Of a stretch of DNA of 26,611 nt, positions 17,601 through 26,611 are shown one piece after another. A program made the position numbers and the translations under genes. Below the pieces are notes generated by a model that saw nothing but the letters and a program-made list of their open reading frames with translations, did no database searches and was not told where the DNA came from. Where the stretch lies: positions 1,290,115 to 1,316,725 of the forward strand of contig BFEA01000286.1 in the NCBI GenBank assembly GCA_003427395.1, in the 5' to 3' direction. The DNA comes from Chara braunii (lineage: Eukaryota > Streptophyta > Charophyceae > Charales > Characeae). How positions within the stretch are numbered: position 1 is the first letter of the stretch; every line of letters begins with the position of its first letter.

Positions 17601-17700
17601 CTAGTTTTTTTTATGAAGGAGCTCCGTAACATTTTAGCCCGTGCTCGGTCGGTCGGAGCTTGAACCCGTGACCTAAGTATCGGGATTAAATACAGTCAAA

Positions 17701-18185
17701 ATCGTTGTGACAATTGGCACAACGGGGTAGTTAGTAGTTGGATTCACTTAGTTTTCATTTCTTTTTATTTCTTTTATTTTTTTAAGTTTGTTTTGGACCA
17801 CGTAGTTAGACATTCTTAGATTTACTCTCGTGAATCTGCCCCCGAGTTTAGGGCAGATTCAGCGAGAGAGTGTGAATCGCGAAGAGATCCCTATAGAGTT
17901 GGATCCGGCCCAGCGCTGGGATCTCCCACGAAGGACACACCAAGACAAGAAGGCGCGCGCGGGAGGACGAGCGAAGAATGTTCAAAAGAGAGACAAGTGA
18001 GATAGCACCTGAGTAGGAGAGAGAAGGAGCGGAGGAAGAGGAAGAAGAAGGAGGAAGAGGAGAAGGAGAAGGGAATGGAAAGGGCCGACTCACCTCCCTT
18101 TCGATCGGCGGTGTCCCAGGGTAGGGGATTTTTTGTCGTTCTGCTTCAAAGAACTTTGTGTATGCTTCAGGTGAAGCAGGTGGCC
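17701..18185. other. Unassigned spacer with purine-rich tract
   Basis: T-rich near 17760-17800, then a hairpin (separate entry), then GA-rich sequence at 17990-18080. GACTCACCTCC near 18088 reads GAG|GTGAGT on the minus strand, a strong donor-like site. No coding sequence recognised. Confidence 0.4.
17825..17868. repeat. Stem-loop with 10-bp perfect core
   Basis: GAATCTGCCC (17832-17841) pairs with GGGCAGATTC (17851-17860) around a 9-nt loop. CTCTCG and CGAGAG extend the stem with one bulged base. Confidence 0.8.
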
Positions 18186-18400
18186 GACATTCGGACCTCT
18201 AGCCCTCTCAGTGGGCTTTCATCACGACGACGAGGACGGGCGAGTCGTTCCTGGGGGTCGAAGTTCGGGCCTCTAGCCCTCTCGGTGGGTTTTCACCACG
18301 ACGACGAGGACGGGCGAGTCCTTCCTAGGGGTTGACATTCAGACCTCTAGCCCTCTTGGTGGGCTTTCACGATGATGACGACGACGACGAGAAGAAGAAC
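18186..18400. repeat. 74-bp tandem repeat, three copies
   Basis: Units start at 18186, 18260 and 18334 (GACATTCGG-type). Each contains CCTCTAGCCCTCT, GTGGGCTTTCA, CACGACGACGAGGACGGGCG and GAGTCNTTCCT. The third unit runs into a GAC/GAA trinucleotide tract instead of finishing. The period does not fit a reading frame. Confidence 0.93.
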
Positions 18401-18439
18401 GCGTAACTCGCCAATCCCACCGTGGTCTTCATGATACTT

Positions 18440-18765
18440 TCCCCGATAGGATAAGAAATATCCAATGATACAACTACTAGAATATGAAAATATACACTAC
18501 TACGCTCGTGATTAGGAGTGTGTATATGTGTGTGTGTGTGTGAGAAAGAGAGGAAGAGTTTTTCATCGATAGGATGAGCAAAATCGAATGAATCTACCGC
18601 TAGAACGTGGAAATAGACATTGCTTCACTTGCGCGTGTGTGTGCATGCGTGAGAGAGCTAACTTTCGTGCCTGAACGTGCGTGGGTGTATGTAAACGTAT
18701 GTGTGTGGGTGTGAGTAAGTGTGTATGTACGAGGGAAAGAGAGAGAGAGAGAGAGAGAGAGAAAA
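18440..18765. repeat. Two more copies of the microsatellite-bracketed repeat
   Basis: Landmarks ATATGAAAATATACACTACTAC (18482) and TAGAACGTGGAAATAGACATTG (18601) with CGATAGGATGAGCAAAATCGAATGAATCTACCGC match the cluster at 341-1460. Each is followed by TG (18513-18545) or GA (18737-18762) tracts. Confidence 0.8.
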
Positions 18766-18879
18766 AAAATAGAGGGGAAAAGAAAGAAAGGGAGAGAAAA
18801 AAGTGAAGGGGAGAAACTCACCTCTAGGCTTCATTAGTGTGACAATCCAGTGCCCTCCGGGTATCACTCTTATGATTGT

Positions 18880-18908
18880 CCGGTTGATCCTACGTATAGT
18901 TATATCCT
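18880..18908 (+). pseudogene. Possible 18S rRNA 5'-end fragment
   Basis: CCGGTTGATCCTACGTATAG followed by TTATATCCT matches 22 of 29 positions of the universal 18S 5' end (CTGGTTGATCCTGCCAGTAG and following). It contains an exact ten-base GGTTGATCCT. Downstream 18S sequence is not recognisable. It lies on the same strand, 1.1 kb before a clear 3'-domain fragment. Short matches can be chance. Confidence 0.4.
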
Positions 18909-19944
18909 GAAGATGTAGTCATTCCACCTAGAAAACCAACAAAATTTTACGGGTAAGAAATCTAGTTTTTTTTTTTCCTTCGATTGTTTAAGGCGTCTTC
19001 CCTTATTCCCTTTTATTTTACTTTTTTTTTTTTTAATCTACCCGCAATTATCGATCAGATTTATCTAGATATATCATGCATCGAAGCGCGATTGAATTAA
19101 GGCAATAAAACAGGAATGTGACTACGATTGAGGGCAGGGAATTTGATAGAAAGAAGAAAATCGATCGCAAAGTCGAGAGTGGGAAGCTCATCCATGGGTA
19201 GAGTGTGGAAAATAAATAAATAAAAAAAGTGTGCGGAGGAAGAAGAAGGAGGGAATGTGCAATAGGGAGAAGATGAGGATTGTCATCACGAATTGGAGGG
19301 GAAGTGAAGGAGGAGCGTAAGAACAAAGAAGAGGGTGGATACGAGGAAAAACAAACACACAAGGAAGGTGAAGGAGGAGGTGGTGCGGACAACGAATGCG
19401 ACCACCACTAGGCGACTACAAGGACAATGAGGAAGAAGAATAAAAGATTAGAAAAGATGAGGTGGGAAACGAGAAAAGGGCTTACTTGGTTACGACAAAC
19501 CACCAACCCCGAATACGTCACATCTAGATTTTGACTGTACCAGACCGAAAAGATAGCTAGAGTACGTTCGTTATCTTTATTTTGTTATCATTATTATCAT
19601 TATTACTATTACTATTACGTACCTGATATTGGCAGTAGTCTGCATGGGTCGACATCTTCAAATACTTCAGTTTTGCAGCTGACGTCAATAACTGCATTGT
19701 CAATTCATAGGCTGGTAATAGCTACGTGATAATAGACAGGGCGATGAGCGCCAAGTAGACGGGAGGGCTCTGGATTCTCATGATGGTGATGACGAGATTA
19801 TGCTCATCGACGTCTAGATTTAGTACTTTTGTCCTCCTTTAGTGATACAGCGGTGCAATTTTGTCTTCCGGATAGTGTCGGACTTCTTGGCCTTCAATGT
19901 GATTTGCAATATGAAAATATGTCATTTCGCTATGGATCATGATT
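18909..19944. other. Long stretch without recognised gene
   Basis: About 1 kb: T-runs near 18966 and 19023, purine-rich sequence at 19220-19450, and ATT-rich tract at 19580-19615. TACGTACCTGATATTGG near 19618 reads TCAG|GTACGT on the minus strand. No domain or RNA gene seen. Confidence 0.45.
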
Positions 19945-19945
19945 A

Positions 19946-20014
<69 letters not shown>
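19945..20014. repeat. (TTA)n microsatellite
   Basis: About 23 TTA/ATT units directly before an 18S rRNA fragment. The poly-Tyr frame is its translation. Confidence 0.97.
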
Positions 20015-20018
20015 GTCA

Positions 20019-20059
20019 AATTGTTGTAAGTATCGATCTTGAACGAGGAATGCCTAATA
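20019..20059 (+). pseudogene. Second degenerate 18S rRNA fragment
   Basis: ATTGTTGTAAG and TATCGATCTTGAACGAGGAA and TGCCTAAT match the start of the fragment at 101-141 with a single difference over about 38 bp. Both share the unusual CGATCTTGAACG and CCTAAT forms. After TGCCTAAT the similarity stops abruptly. Both fragments have nearly the same left edge and both follow a simple repeat. Confidence 0.8.
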
Positions 20060-20959
20060 TCAATCAGATTTCATATATTTATATAAATGTTAAACATACA
20101 CAAGCAAGTAGTAGGATAACTCACACTTGAGTATCTCATTATTTTTTCTTTTCCATGCAAATAGAAGGTTCAAACGAGTAGCAGGGTAGCTCTCACTAAA
20201 AAAAATCACTTTCCCTCAATACTTAGTCAACTTAGTCTCGAACAAGTAATAAAGCAATTTCCCCTTTCCCCCTACCGGTACTCTCCTTATCCTTTTTTTT
20301 TTCCCTCGCTCTCGGCATGCACTTCCAAACATCCTCGGTTGGTAACCCCTGTCATCTTAGTAGTCATCCTCGCCTGCACGTTCGTCATATCCGCTAATGC
20401 ATTCTCTTTCCACGCACGCTTTTTCGTTTTCTCCTACGCAACCACATCTTACTTCTTTGTTGACAAGCCGTGTGCAATCTTCCTTCACCACTTATGCGCA
20501 CATGTCCTTCTTCTTCACACACTTTCCTTTCTACGCAGTCGTTATCTTGTTATGCGAATCTTCCTCCTCAGGTCATGCTTCCTCTCCCTTCCCCTCGATA
20601 TCCAACTTTGCTCGGTTCCGCGGAAGTAATCTCCGATGTCCTGGTTGAGTCGACAATATTTCGACCGGGGTGAAGTCGAGTGGCAATAGTCTGACCAAAT
20701 CTATGCTTGATAGAATGTTAGATTCATTGGATTAAACTCGTCGATTTTGTTTCATAAAACGAAAAAGTACAAGAAGAAAACAAAAAGAAAATAAAACAAA
20801 AGCAATAAAAAATCGATAGAATAATAAATAGATAAAAAAAAAAAAAAAATCTAACTAACATGTTTGTGATGCATGTTGTCATGCACAGGGGGTTTCCAAA
20901 AGAAAAATATAATGTAACTAGTACGACTATTACAACTAACTAATAAATAAGAGAACCAA
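20060..20959. other. Long stretch without recognised gene
   Basis: An AAGTAGTAGGATAACTC-like motif recurs near 20104, 20175 and 20241 at about 70-bp spacing. Pyrimidine-rich sequence at 20270-20640 yields overlapping hydrophobic open frames with no conserved motif, which I do not regard as genes. An A-rich tract follows at 20757-20850. Confidence 0.45.
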
Positions 20960-21110
20960 CGAACCTAGCTCAGTTAGTTAGGCATGCAAGTGGCATTCAG
21001 GAGGTTGTGGGTTCAATACTCGGACCCACCCATCCTCTTTGCTTAGTTCGTAGGGCACGTAAGTGACATTCAGGAGGTCTTGGGTTCAATCCCCATTGGC
21101 CTCATGTACC
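20960..21110 (+). repeat. Dimeric tRNA-like SINE head
   Basis: Two tRNA-like monomers follow each other at tRNA length. Monomer 1 has an A box TAGCTCAGTTAGTTAGGCA (20966-20984) and a B box GGGTTCAATACT (21009-21020). Monomer 2 has GCTTAGTTCGTAGGGCA (21041) and TGGGTTCAATCCCC (21081-21094). A-to-B distances (43 and 41 bp) and the 73-bp B-to-B spacing match a tRNA. Both share GTGGCATTCAGGAGGT-like sequence between the boxes. The acceptor stems do not pair well, so these are not tRNA genes. In SINEs such heads serve as internal Pol III promoters. Confidence 0.72.
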
Positions 21111-23560
21111 TTCTTGGGCAAGCTCCTTGCACCTAGAAATTCATCATTAGTCCCTCCCCCTCTGTGCGACAATAAACAAAAAGTGTTGATGTTCGTAGAG
21201 GGAAGGGAACCGCAAAAACACGGACTGAGAACACAACTGATTTATGAGTTTTGCCTCTGCTTTCTGCGAGTTTTCTAAGTCTATATGTGTGTGTCCTTGC
21301 TTGTTTACATGCTTGTCTGAGTGCTTGTCGGACTAAGTGTGCGTGTGACCAGCAAGTCTGTTTGTGTGCCGCAGATATGTGTATGTCTCTCAGGCATGTG
21401 AGTGTCACGTAGGTTTGTGTGTGTCTCACAGGTCTGCGTGTGTTCCGTAGGTCTTTGTGTGTCCCGCATGTCCGTGTGTGTTCCGCATGGGCACATATTT
21501 ATTTGAGCGGACCCGGACGACGGGTACTTGCCTATAGTCGTGACTTTGAGGGTTGCAGCGGGAAAATACTCAGGTAGTGGGGGTAAGTCTGTGACACTTA
21601 GGACTATAAGGAAAAACACTCACGTAGGAAGTAAATCAGTACCACTCAATCGGTGGCAGATGCCTTGAGAACCGACCGCAGAAGACGACAAAAGCTTGCA
21701 TTTTTTAGAGTTTTATTAGCGGTAGGCCAACGTAGGCGGATACTTGTCCAAGTAGTCTGGGTACATGGCTTGTGTGGACGATGTCAAAACCTGCAATGAT
21801 GTTTCCCTCAAAAAGGGGGGAGGTATCAGTTCCTTTCGAGGTCGAGCGGCTAGGACGTCACTTCCCAAAAGGCAAATACTTTGTTATATAAGGGAAGTCG
21901 GGCAAGACCTTCAACCTTACTTGCGGTATGTCGCTTGAGCAAACGCTTTGCATTTCAAGGCGCTACCTCAAACCTGACAATCACATACTTTTAATCGCTC
22001 TGACAGTATGATCGGGGTGTATATTAATTTAGCTCGACTAGTGTACTGATGTTTAAGTTTCTGTATGTGTCGTAGATTTACTCAACATAACACTAACCCA
22101 ATCGACCGCTCGACCGCGGAGGTCAAGGGGTTTCTAGTATTTTCAGGGCTTTCTTATTCGCGGGTTGTACCAAGGTACGCGCCTCGTACGTTTTTCGTAC
22201 TTCGTCGTTTTTCCAATACTGAGATGCGCACATAGGCTTGACTCTACTGAAGTGAACCCTCGGCCTAAATGGTCAAGGGGTATTACTTACTAATCCTAAA
22301 CAGCTCGTGTCAAAATGATGTGTGTGTGTACTAACCGATTTCACCTTACTGATTCGCATCGGACTCAATTGGTGGAGAAAATTGTCTCTACGTGCCACTC
22401 GAAAAACACACACACACTTTTAATTTTAGACCGACTTTGTTATGGTGGTTGATGTCATTGTTTTGTTGACCGTAAGAACATGGTGAGGTTCGATGGTATT
22501 CCCCGACCCTATTAAGCGACGTCCACGTCGCTAGGGATGTTTATGATGATCATTTTTACAATTTCCCCTTAGATAGTTACTCATAATTAAATTAACTGAT
22601 AAAACACGACTGGCCCATAATTTTATTGAACAGATGAAACAACAAAAAACAACCTACATAAATTTTCTTTCCAAAATAAAGCGCATTTTTGGTGAGTGGA
22701 TAGTCAAATCGGAGTTTCTGGATTGAGGTGCGGTCAAGAATTTCACTGCCTCCCTTGATCTGTTTCACTATTGCCGAATTTTAACGCAGGTCTCTCACAT
22801 ACTCTGACTCTAAAAATCAAACTTAATGCACAAACGATGAGAATACTGGATCTGTACTACAACAGTAAGAGCTACCAAGAGAGATAGTGATTATCTTTAT
22901 CACAACTTTAGACTTTCTTCCTAGATCCTCGTTGGTTGTTTGTGGAATCCAAGAACGTAACCCTTCGGACGCGGGTCTCAACTGAAACTATATTACCGTC
23001 TCACTCGTGTCTAATGCAAAGAGATCGACAGCCTCAGTCTTAGCCCACCACAGCCCAGTTGATCAGACCAGATCTGCAACCCATTGTGTTGTTATATTAA
23101 CAGTAGTTCCCCTATTGGTTACATAATTAACAGGTAAATTCTCTTATCCTTGGTTTTACCCAACTTCTAGACATGACTCTCAACCCCTCTGGTAACCACC
23201 TGAGTTTATTTCCTCAATACGGCGGTCATTCTCTAGGTTTCAACTCTATGTCGAAATCAGAAGGTCCGCTCCCTGGTTATACTTGGTCAGTAGCCCACGC
23301 AGGGAGTTACGTCCCAACGATGTCAATTTTTCACCATAGGCTTAGTAATTTAAGTCTTTCAAACTGACCTTCTTGAGTGCATCGACAATGTTTATTTCAA
23401 TATATATCAAAAAGAAATTCATAGATTATTGATAAAAATTTCCTCCCTCGTAAGGTTGCCAGTTAATGGATGAATGAGGGGCATCGTCAGGTTACCACTC
23501 GGTGTTCGAGTCTTCCACGTCTCGATCACAGCTTAGTCAGAAACACGTCTTGGGGATCTC
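21040..23560 (-). repeat. Inverted-repeat arm, right (retroelement 3' flank)
   Basis: Reverse-complement match to 15860-17700, longer by about 0.7 kb because of insertions, such as TG-rich sequence near 21330-21480 with GTGTGT-CCGCA/CTCACAGG repeats. GTTATATAAGG near 21893 is a possible TATA-like site. A 64-codon frame at 23173-23367 lies inside the best-conserved noncoding match and is not conserved as a frame in the left arm, so I reject it as a gene. Confidence 0.85.
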
Positions 23561-24260
23561 TCAAGATAAGCAAAATTATGAAAACCCAAAGAAAATATTA
23601 AATTACTGGTTTTCAAAACATAATTGATGCTAAACAAATATATTTCATAACATCTGCAATGTCGAATGAGCCTCATTTTTGGGATCTCGTATATATACCA
23701 CAGACTAAACCCACAAACGAATGAGCGGTGCCTCTTTCAAGATAAAACATCACTTGAATGTCTTCCAAGTATTAAACATCCAAGGTGTCATTGCAAATAG
23801 GACATTGCTCGTGTGCCTTTCTTATAACAATAATTTCATGTCTCAAAATAAGACCCATTTTCTCTTTTGTCACTGTCAAACTGTTATTTTTTTTGTTACT
23901 TTCTGGTTGTTCAGAGTAAAATTAAATTAAATCACGTATAACGTGAACATGTGTCTAACACTCGAGTTCGAGCGTTTATTTACGCATGCTCAAGAAAAAA
24001 TGTACCTTCTTTGATCTAAATATGACGGTGAGAATCTCATTACATCATCATAATCAATATCAATACTAAAAAAACAAATGAAAAACAACTTGTCATTATA
24101 CGCAGGGTTTTCCCTTGTTTCTCATGGAATATCACAAAACAAATGTAAACAACATACTCATGTCATATATGTATATATTATATAGCTCAAACTAATAAAT
24201 AATATGTTATATGAAAATTCATATATGTATGAGAGAGATTAATAATGAAATCAATAAGAT
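23561..24260. other. AT-rich stretch without recognised gene
   Basis: About 700 bp. Its position corresponds to 15211-15859 in the left element. It includes ATATATGTATATATTATAT near 24166. Short open frames show no domain. Confidence 0.4.
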
Positions 24261-24645
24261 AAAATAATAATCATCCTTACCAATTTCAAGCACGCTCAAC
24301 TCAAAACATCATTTACAATAAAAAATGGTTGTTATTGTAAAAACATTTACAGTATAACCACAACAGAGTTAAAATTATAACAATGACAACAACAAATCAT
24401 ATACTTCCTTAGGCTTAGCAAAGGTATATTGTGTCGAGGGGTGGTATAACATAAAATAATATTCATCCATACCAATTTGAAACACAACCAACTCAAAACA
24501 GCATTAGCAGCAAAACATAGTTGTTACTATGAAAACTTTTACAATATAACCACAACAGAGTTACAAAAATAACAATAACGACAACAAATCAATATACTCC
24601 TTCAGGCTTAACAAAAATATATTGTGTCGAGGGGTGGTGTAATCC
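24261..24645. repeat. 192-bp tandem duplication
   Basis: AAAATAATAATCATCC at 24261 recurs as AAAATAATATTCATCC at 24453. TGTGTCGAGGGGTGGT near 24431 recurs near 24624. The two copies are clearly similar throughout (AACCACAACAGAGTTA and ACAACAAATCA) with scattered substitutions. Confidence 0.9.
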
Positions 24646-24664
24646 CCAAACGAGGGATAACATC

Positions 24665-24960
24665 TCATATCTCAAGCTTCGCTCTTGGATTGAGTTTCAT
24701 CACATATCTCTCCAACGATGTTTGTACCTTGACGATCTCATCGGGCACAATATGACAACCTCATTCACATCTCTCTAAGACTCTGTTAATAAAATCGTAC
24801 CTCTTTGAAATGTATTGAACCCATTCAACAAAACCAGTTTGAGTTTATCACTTCAAAACTTGTAATGTCCCTACTCTCCGAGTCCGTTTTAGTTCAGACA
24901 AGGCATTGAACACCTTTCTCTCTTTCGATGATAGTATAATCATTTTTCCTTAGCAAGGAA
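24665..24960 (-). pseudogene. Probable antisense gag-like remnant of right element
   Basis: On the minus strand coding-like sequence appears in short frames: KNDYTIIEREKG, then FEVINSNW, then (after a frame change) FVEWVQYISKRYDFINRVLE and PDEIVKVQTSLERYVMKLNP to a TGA at 24665. Order and some residues parallel the left element at 14526-14765 (NDYTI, ELVVNS, KCTMLFEEYVKIAKKLW). GTGATAAACTCAAA at 24838-24851 matches GTGGTAAACTCAAA at 14622-14635. Distance to the 3'-flank repeat is about 1.5 kb in both elements. Several stops and at least one frameshift show it is dead. Identification rests on weak similarity plus collinearity. Confidence 0.4.
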
Positions 24961-26150
24961 AAGTGACAACACCTCACTATGGACTAGAAACTTAGTTCCG
25001 ACGCGAGTCTCACTACCATCTACATGACTTACTATAATCATTTTAAACCACTCAGGTGAAAGTATCAATCAACGTCGCAATCTCTCAAAGGACAGACTCT
25101 GCATGTGGATTTCCGTCTATATAATTTATCCCCTTCAAAGATTAGTCACTCCGTTCACCTTCAGTCCCGTGCTAAATGTGAATTTCATGATGCTTACCTA
25201 CCCCTGTTGAAGAAACCAATTCAAATATATATTCATACGAGCATAAACAACCATCAAACAAAAACATACAATTATTCTCAACTTCACAAAGTACTGAACA
25301 AAATACAAAAAAAATACATCACACCTAATGTATATTCATCTTCATATGTAATCAATCACAATCATTAACATACATTCACCAATACGACGTAGATAACCTC
25401 ATTCCGGAGTTGAGTAATTTTCACGTGGATACCCTCATACCCCTCTGTTGCTAAGTAGAAGACAAAATAAGTAACTCTTATTTCGTTACTTTTCAAAATT
25501 CAGATTATATTTTTATCGGCCGGACCTTTTGTCAAATGTAACCTTCTTGTTGGATTACTATCAAATTGTCATCTTTCTTACTATCGAAGTTATAAGGCTC
25601 ACTACCAACCACTTCATCTCTTTTACCTACTCATGTCATCGTATACATTTACCATAATTTGTTGCTTAAGGCTAAAATTTTGTCAATTCTCTTGAGGCTA
25701 TACTATGAAAATCTCTATTGAACGTTGAAACCATTTATATTGGAAAATATTGTCCATATACGTTCAGTCATAGAAAAATTAAATATCTTTATCAAACGGA
25801 TCACAAAAATATTTCGAGATGAATAACTATTAAGTAGATACTCTTATAATATGACTTTATTGAATATAACATATGTCAGAATAACTATTTCAAGCAGATG
25901 GACTCATACGTACCTCTTATGCGATACAACTCCGAAAGGTCAACGATTATCAAGGCTATTAGAGTGATCCGGGGTCACTTGCCCGGTCGGACAAAAACAA
26001 ATTCAAATTTTAAAAATTAAAAAATATTTTAAAATTTTATTTTATATTTTAAATTTGGTGAAGAAGTTCGATGTGACCCTGAGGAAAAATTTGTTCAGTT
26101 TATTTTTCTTCATAACATAATTATTTCCATATTTTTTCGATTTTTTTTTT
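24961..26150. other. AT-rich stretch without recognised gene
   Basis: About 1.2 kb; should contain upstream parts of the right-hand element if it extends outward, but I could not recognise protease or gag motifs on the minus strand. An 87-codon + frame at 25105-25368 is Asn/His/Lys-rich low-complexity and not convincing. AT-only sequence lies at 26004-26055. Confidence 0.4.
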
Positions 26151-26430
26151 TTTGCTGAGATTTTCCCTTTTCCTTTCACAGGCTGGACACCCGGGACCCA
26201 GACGGCCCGGCTGGGAACCTAGTATATACACCCTGCAAATTTATTTATTTTTTTCTTTTTTGTTTTTTTTTTGGTTCAGAACCCCTTGCAGCACGCCAAA
26301 GAGGTGCGGGGGATGGGGTGTTGGCTGCAACAGAGGTAGCTCTAGACCACGTTGCAGTGTGGTAGCGCTCCCTCTATATATGGTGTAGTTTTACATTGAG
26401 GTCCTCGTTTCAGCAGTTATGGGACCACTG
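26151..26430. other. Unassigned; acceptor-like polypyrimidine site
   Basis: A T-rich tract followed by TTTTCCTTTCACAG|GC (ending at 26181) looks like a 3' splice site on the + strand, followed by a GC-rich patch. No coding exon could be supported. Confidence 0.3.
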
Positions 26431-26499
26431 AGCACGTTATTATCTGGGCAGTAGCAGGCCAGATAATATCGGGGTAGCAGCACGTTATTATCTGGGCAG
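26431..26499. repeat. Direct repeat of 21 bp overlapping a hairpin
   Basis: AGCACGTTATTATCTGGGCAG occurs exactly at 26431-26451 and 26479-26499. Between them CCAGATAATA (26459-26468) pairs perfectly with TATTATCTGG (26438-26447). Confidence 0.92.
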
Positions 26500-26530
26500 G
26501 AGCAGAAGAAAAAAAAAAAAAAAGGTGTGC

Positions 26531-26580
26531 AAAACTTGATTGGATCTTCTGCTAGAACATGGAATCATACACTGCCATAT
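26531..26580. repeat. Fragment of microsatellite-bracketed repeat family
   Basis: GATTGGATCTTCTGCTAGAA and CATGGAATCATACACTGC resemble copies at 421-470 and 18580-18620. It is preceded by an A15 run. Confidence 0.6.
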
Positions 26581-26611
26581 GTTTTGTCTTTTGTGCAAGT
26601 GGTAACGAGTG

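Larger units (their letters stand above)
11365..17700 (+). mobile_element. Decayed LTR-type retroelement, left copy
   Basis: This is a composite of a gag-like frame with zinc knuckle, charged linker, aspartic protease, a later charged segment with a second damaged knuckle, and a long noncoding 3' flank. The 3' flank and probably part of the coding region are repeated in inverted orientation at 20960-24960. No reverse transcriptase, RNase H or integrase sequence could be recognised. I could not identify matching long terminal repeats, so the true ends are uncertain. Order and motifs point to a Ty3-like gag-protease lineage, but the family is inferred from short motifs only. Confidence 0.65.
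15860..17700 (+). repeat. Inverted-repeat arm, left (retroelement 3' flank)
   Basis: The reverse complement aligns collinearly with 20960-23560. Clear anchors pair 16040-16140 with 23236-23330 (GGTTATGCTAGGTCAGCAGCC against GGTTATACTTGGTCAGTAGCC). Others pair 16440-16510 with 22915-22985 (CGTTGGTTGT and AACCCTTCGGACG), 16630-16650 with 22775-22800 (GGTCTCTCACAT), 16765-16800 with 22501-22535 (TATTAAGCGACNTCC), and 17290-17430 with 21290-21545 (CACTCAGACA and ACAAGCAAG). Identity is moderate, with many indels. No conserved reading frame follows the matches. Confidence 0.85.

Noticed and set aside
19618-19650. Second 18S 5'-end match (GGCAGTAGTCTGCATG)
   Set aside because: Only about eight contiguous bases agree with CAGTAGTC and the flanks do not follow the rRNA.
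20339-20673. Hydrophobic + frames that look like a signal peptide or membrane protein
   Set aside because: Three overlapping frames are all open in a pyrimidine-rich stretch; hydrophobicity follows from T/C-rich codons and no motif is seen.
20966-21094. Two functional tRNA genes
   Set aside because: A and B boxes are good but acceptor and T stems do not pair properly and no plausible anticodon arm is formed.
23173-23367. 64-codon frame with balanced composition
   Set aside because: It overlaps the best-conserved part of the inverted repeat, where the left copy does not keep the frame.

Overview
This window looks like repeat-rich, gene-poor nuclear DNA from a plant-lineage eukaryote. The best evidence is a degenerate 18S rRNA fragment at about 101-275 with the plant-type spacing of conserved blocks (CGATTGAATG, then CGGTGAAGTGT, then GGATCG). 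Also eukaryotic are dense GA/TG/trinucleotide microsatellites, GT-AG splice signals, tRNA-like SINE sequence and decayed LTR-type gag/protease coding sequence. A charophyte alga such as Chara is my best guess from the style of the gag/protease remnants and the microsatellite load, but this is recall-based inference. I found no bacterial operon, CRISPR array, phage module or intact conserved gene.

Layout. 1-2060: 18S fragment, then at least five copies of a short non-microsatellite core alternating with TG/GA tracts. 2230-2560: CAT repeat and a one-N assembly gap flanked by an exact 95-bp duplication. 2560-3600: AT-rich, no gene seen. 3660-5131: the only candidate host-type gene, two open frames joined in frame by a plausible 202-bp GT-AG intron. 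Three arrays of a hairpin-forming repeat surround it (4055-4335, 5112-5610, 5932-6510). At 5629-5666 there is an exact Nextera mate-pair junction adapter, a laboratory artefact. 6730-9400: minisatellites (11-, 70- and 65-bp periods). 10660-11030: a foldback with 75-bp arms.

11365-17700: a decayed LTR-type retroelement on the + strand. It holds gag with a CCHC knuckle, a charged linker, an aspartic protease with damaged active site, an AT-rich foldback insertion, a further coding segment, a second damaged CCHC-like motif and a long 3' flank. I see no reverse transcriptase or integrase. 17700-20960: central spacer with a 74-bp tandem array, more microsatellite-linked repeats and two further 18S-like fragments. 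20960-24960: a second, more diverged copy of the same 3' flank in inverted orientation, followed outward by a probable antisense gag remnant, so two related elements lie tail to tail. 24960-26611: AT-rich sequence with small hairpins and one more copy of the microsatellite-linked repeat.

Nothing here can be shown to work as a pathway. The interest lies in genome structure: the inverted retroelement pair, the unusual gag-protease-second knuckle order, 18S fragments embedded next to simple repeats, hairpin arrays in higher-order organisation, and two clear assembly problems that affect how the window should be read.
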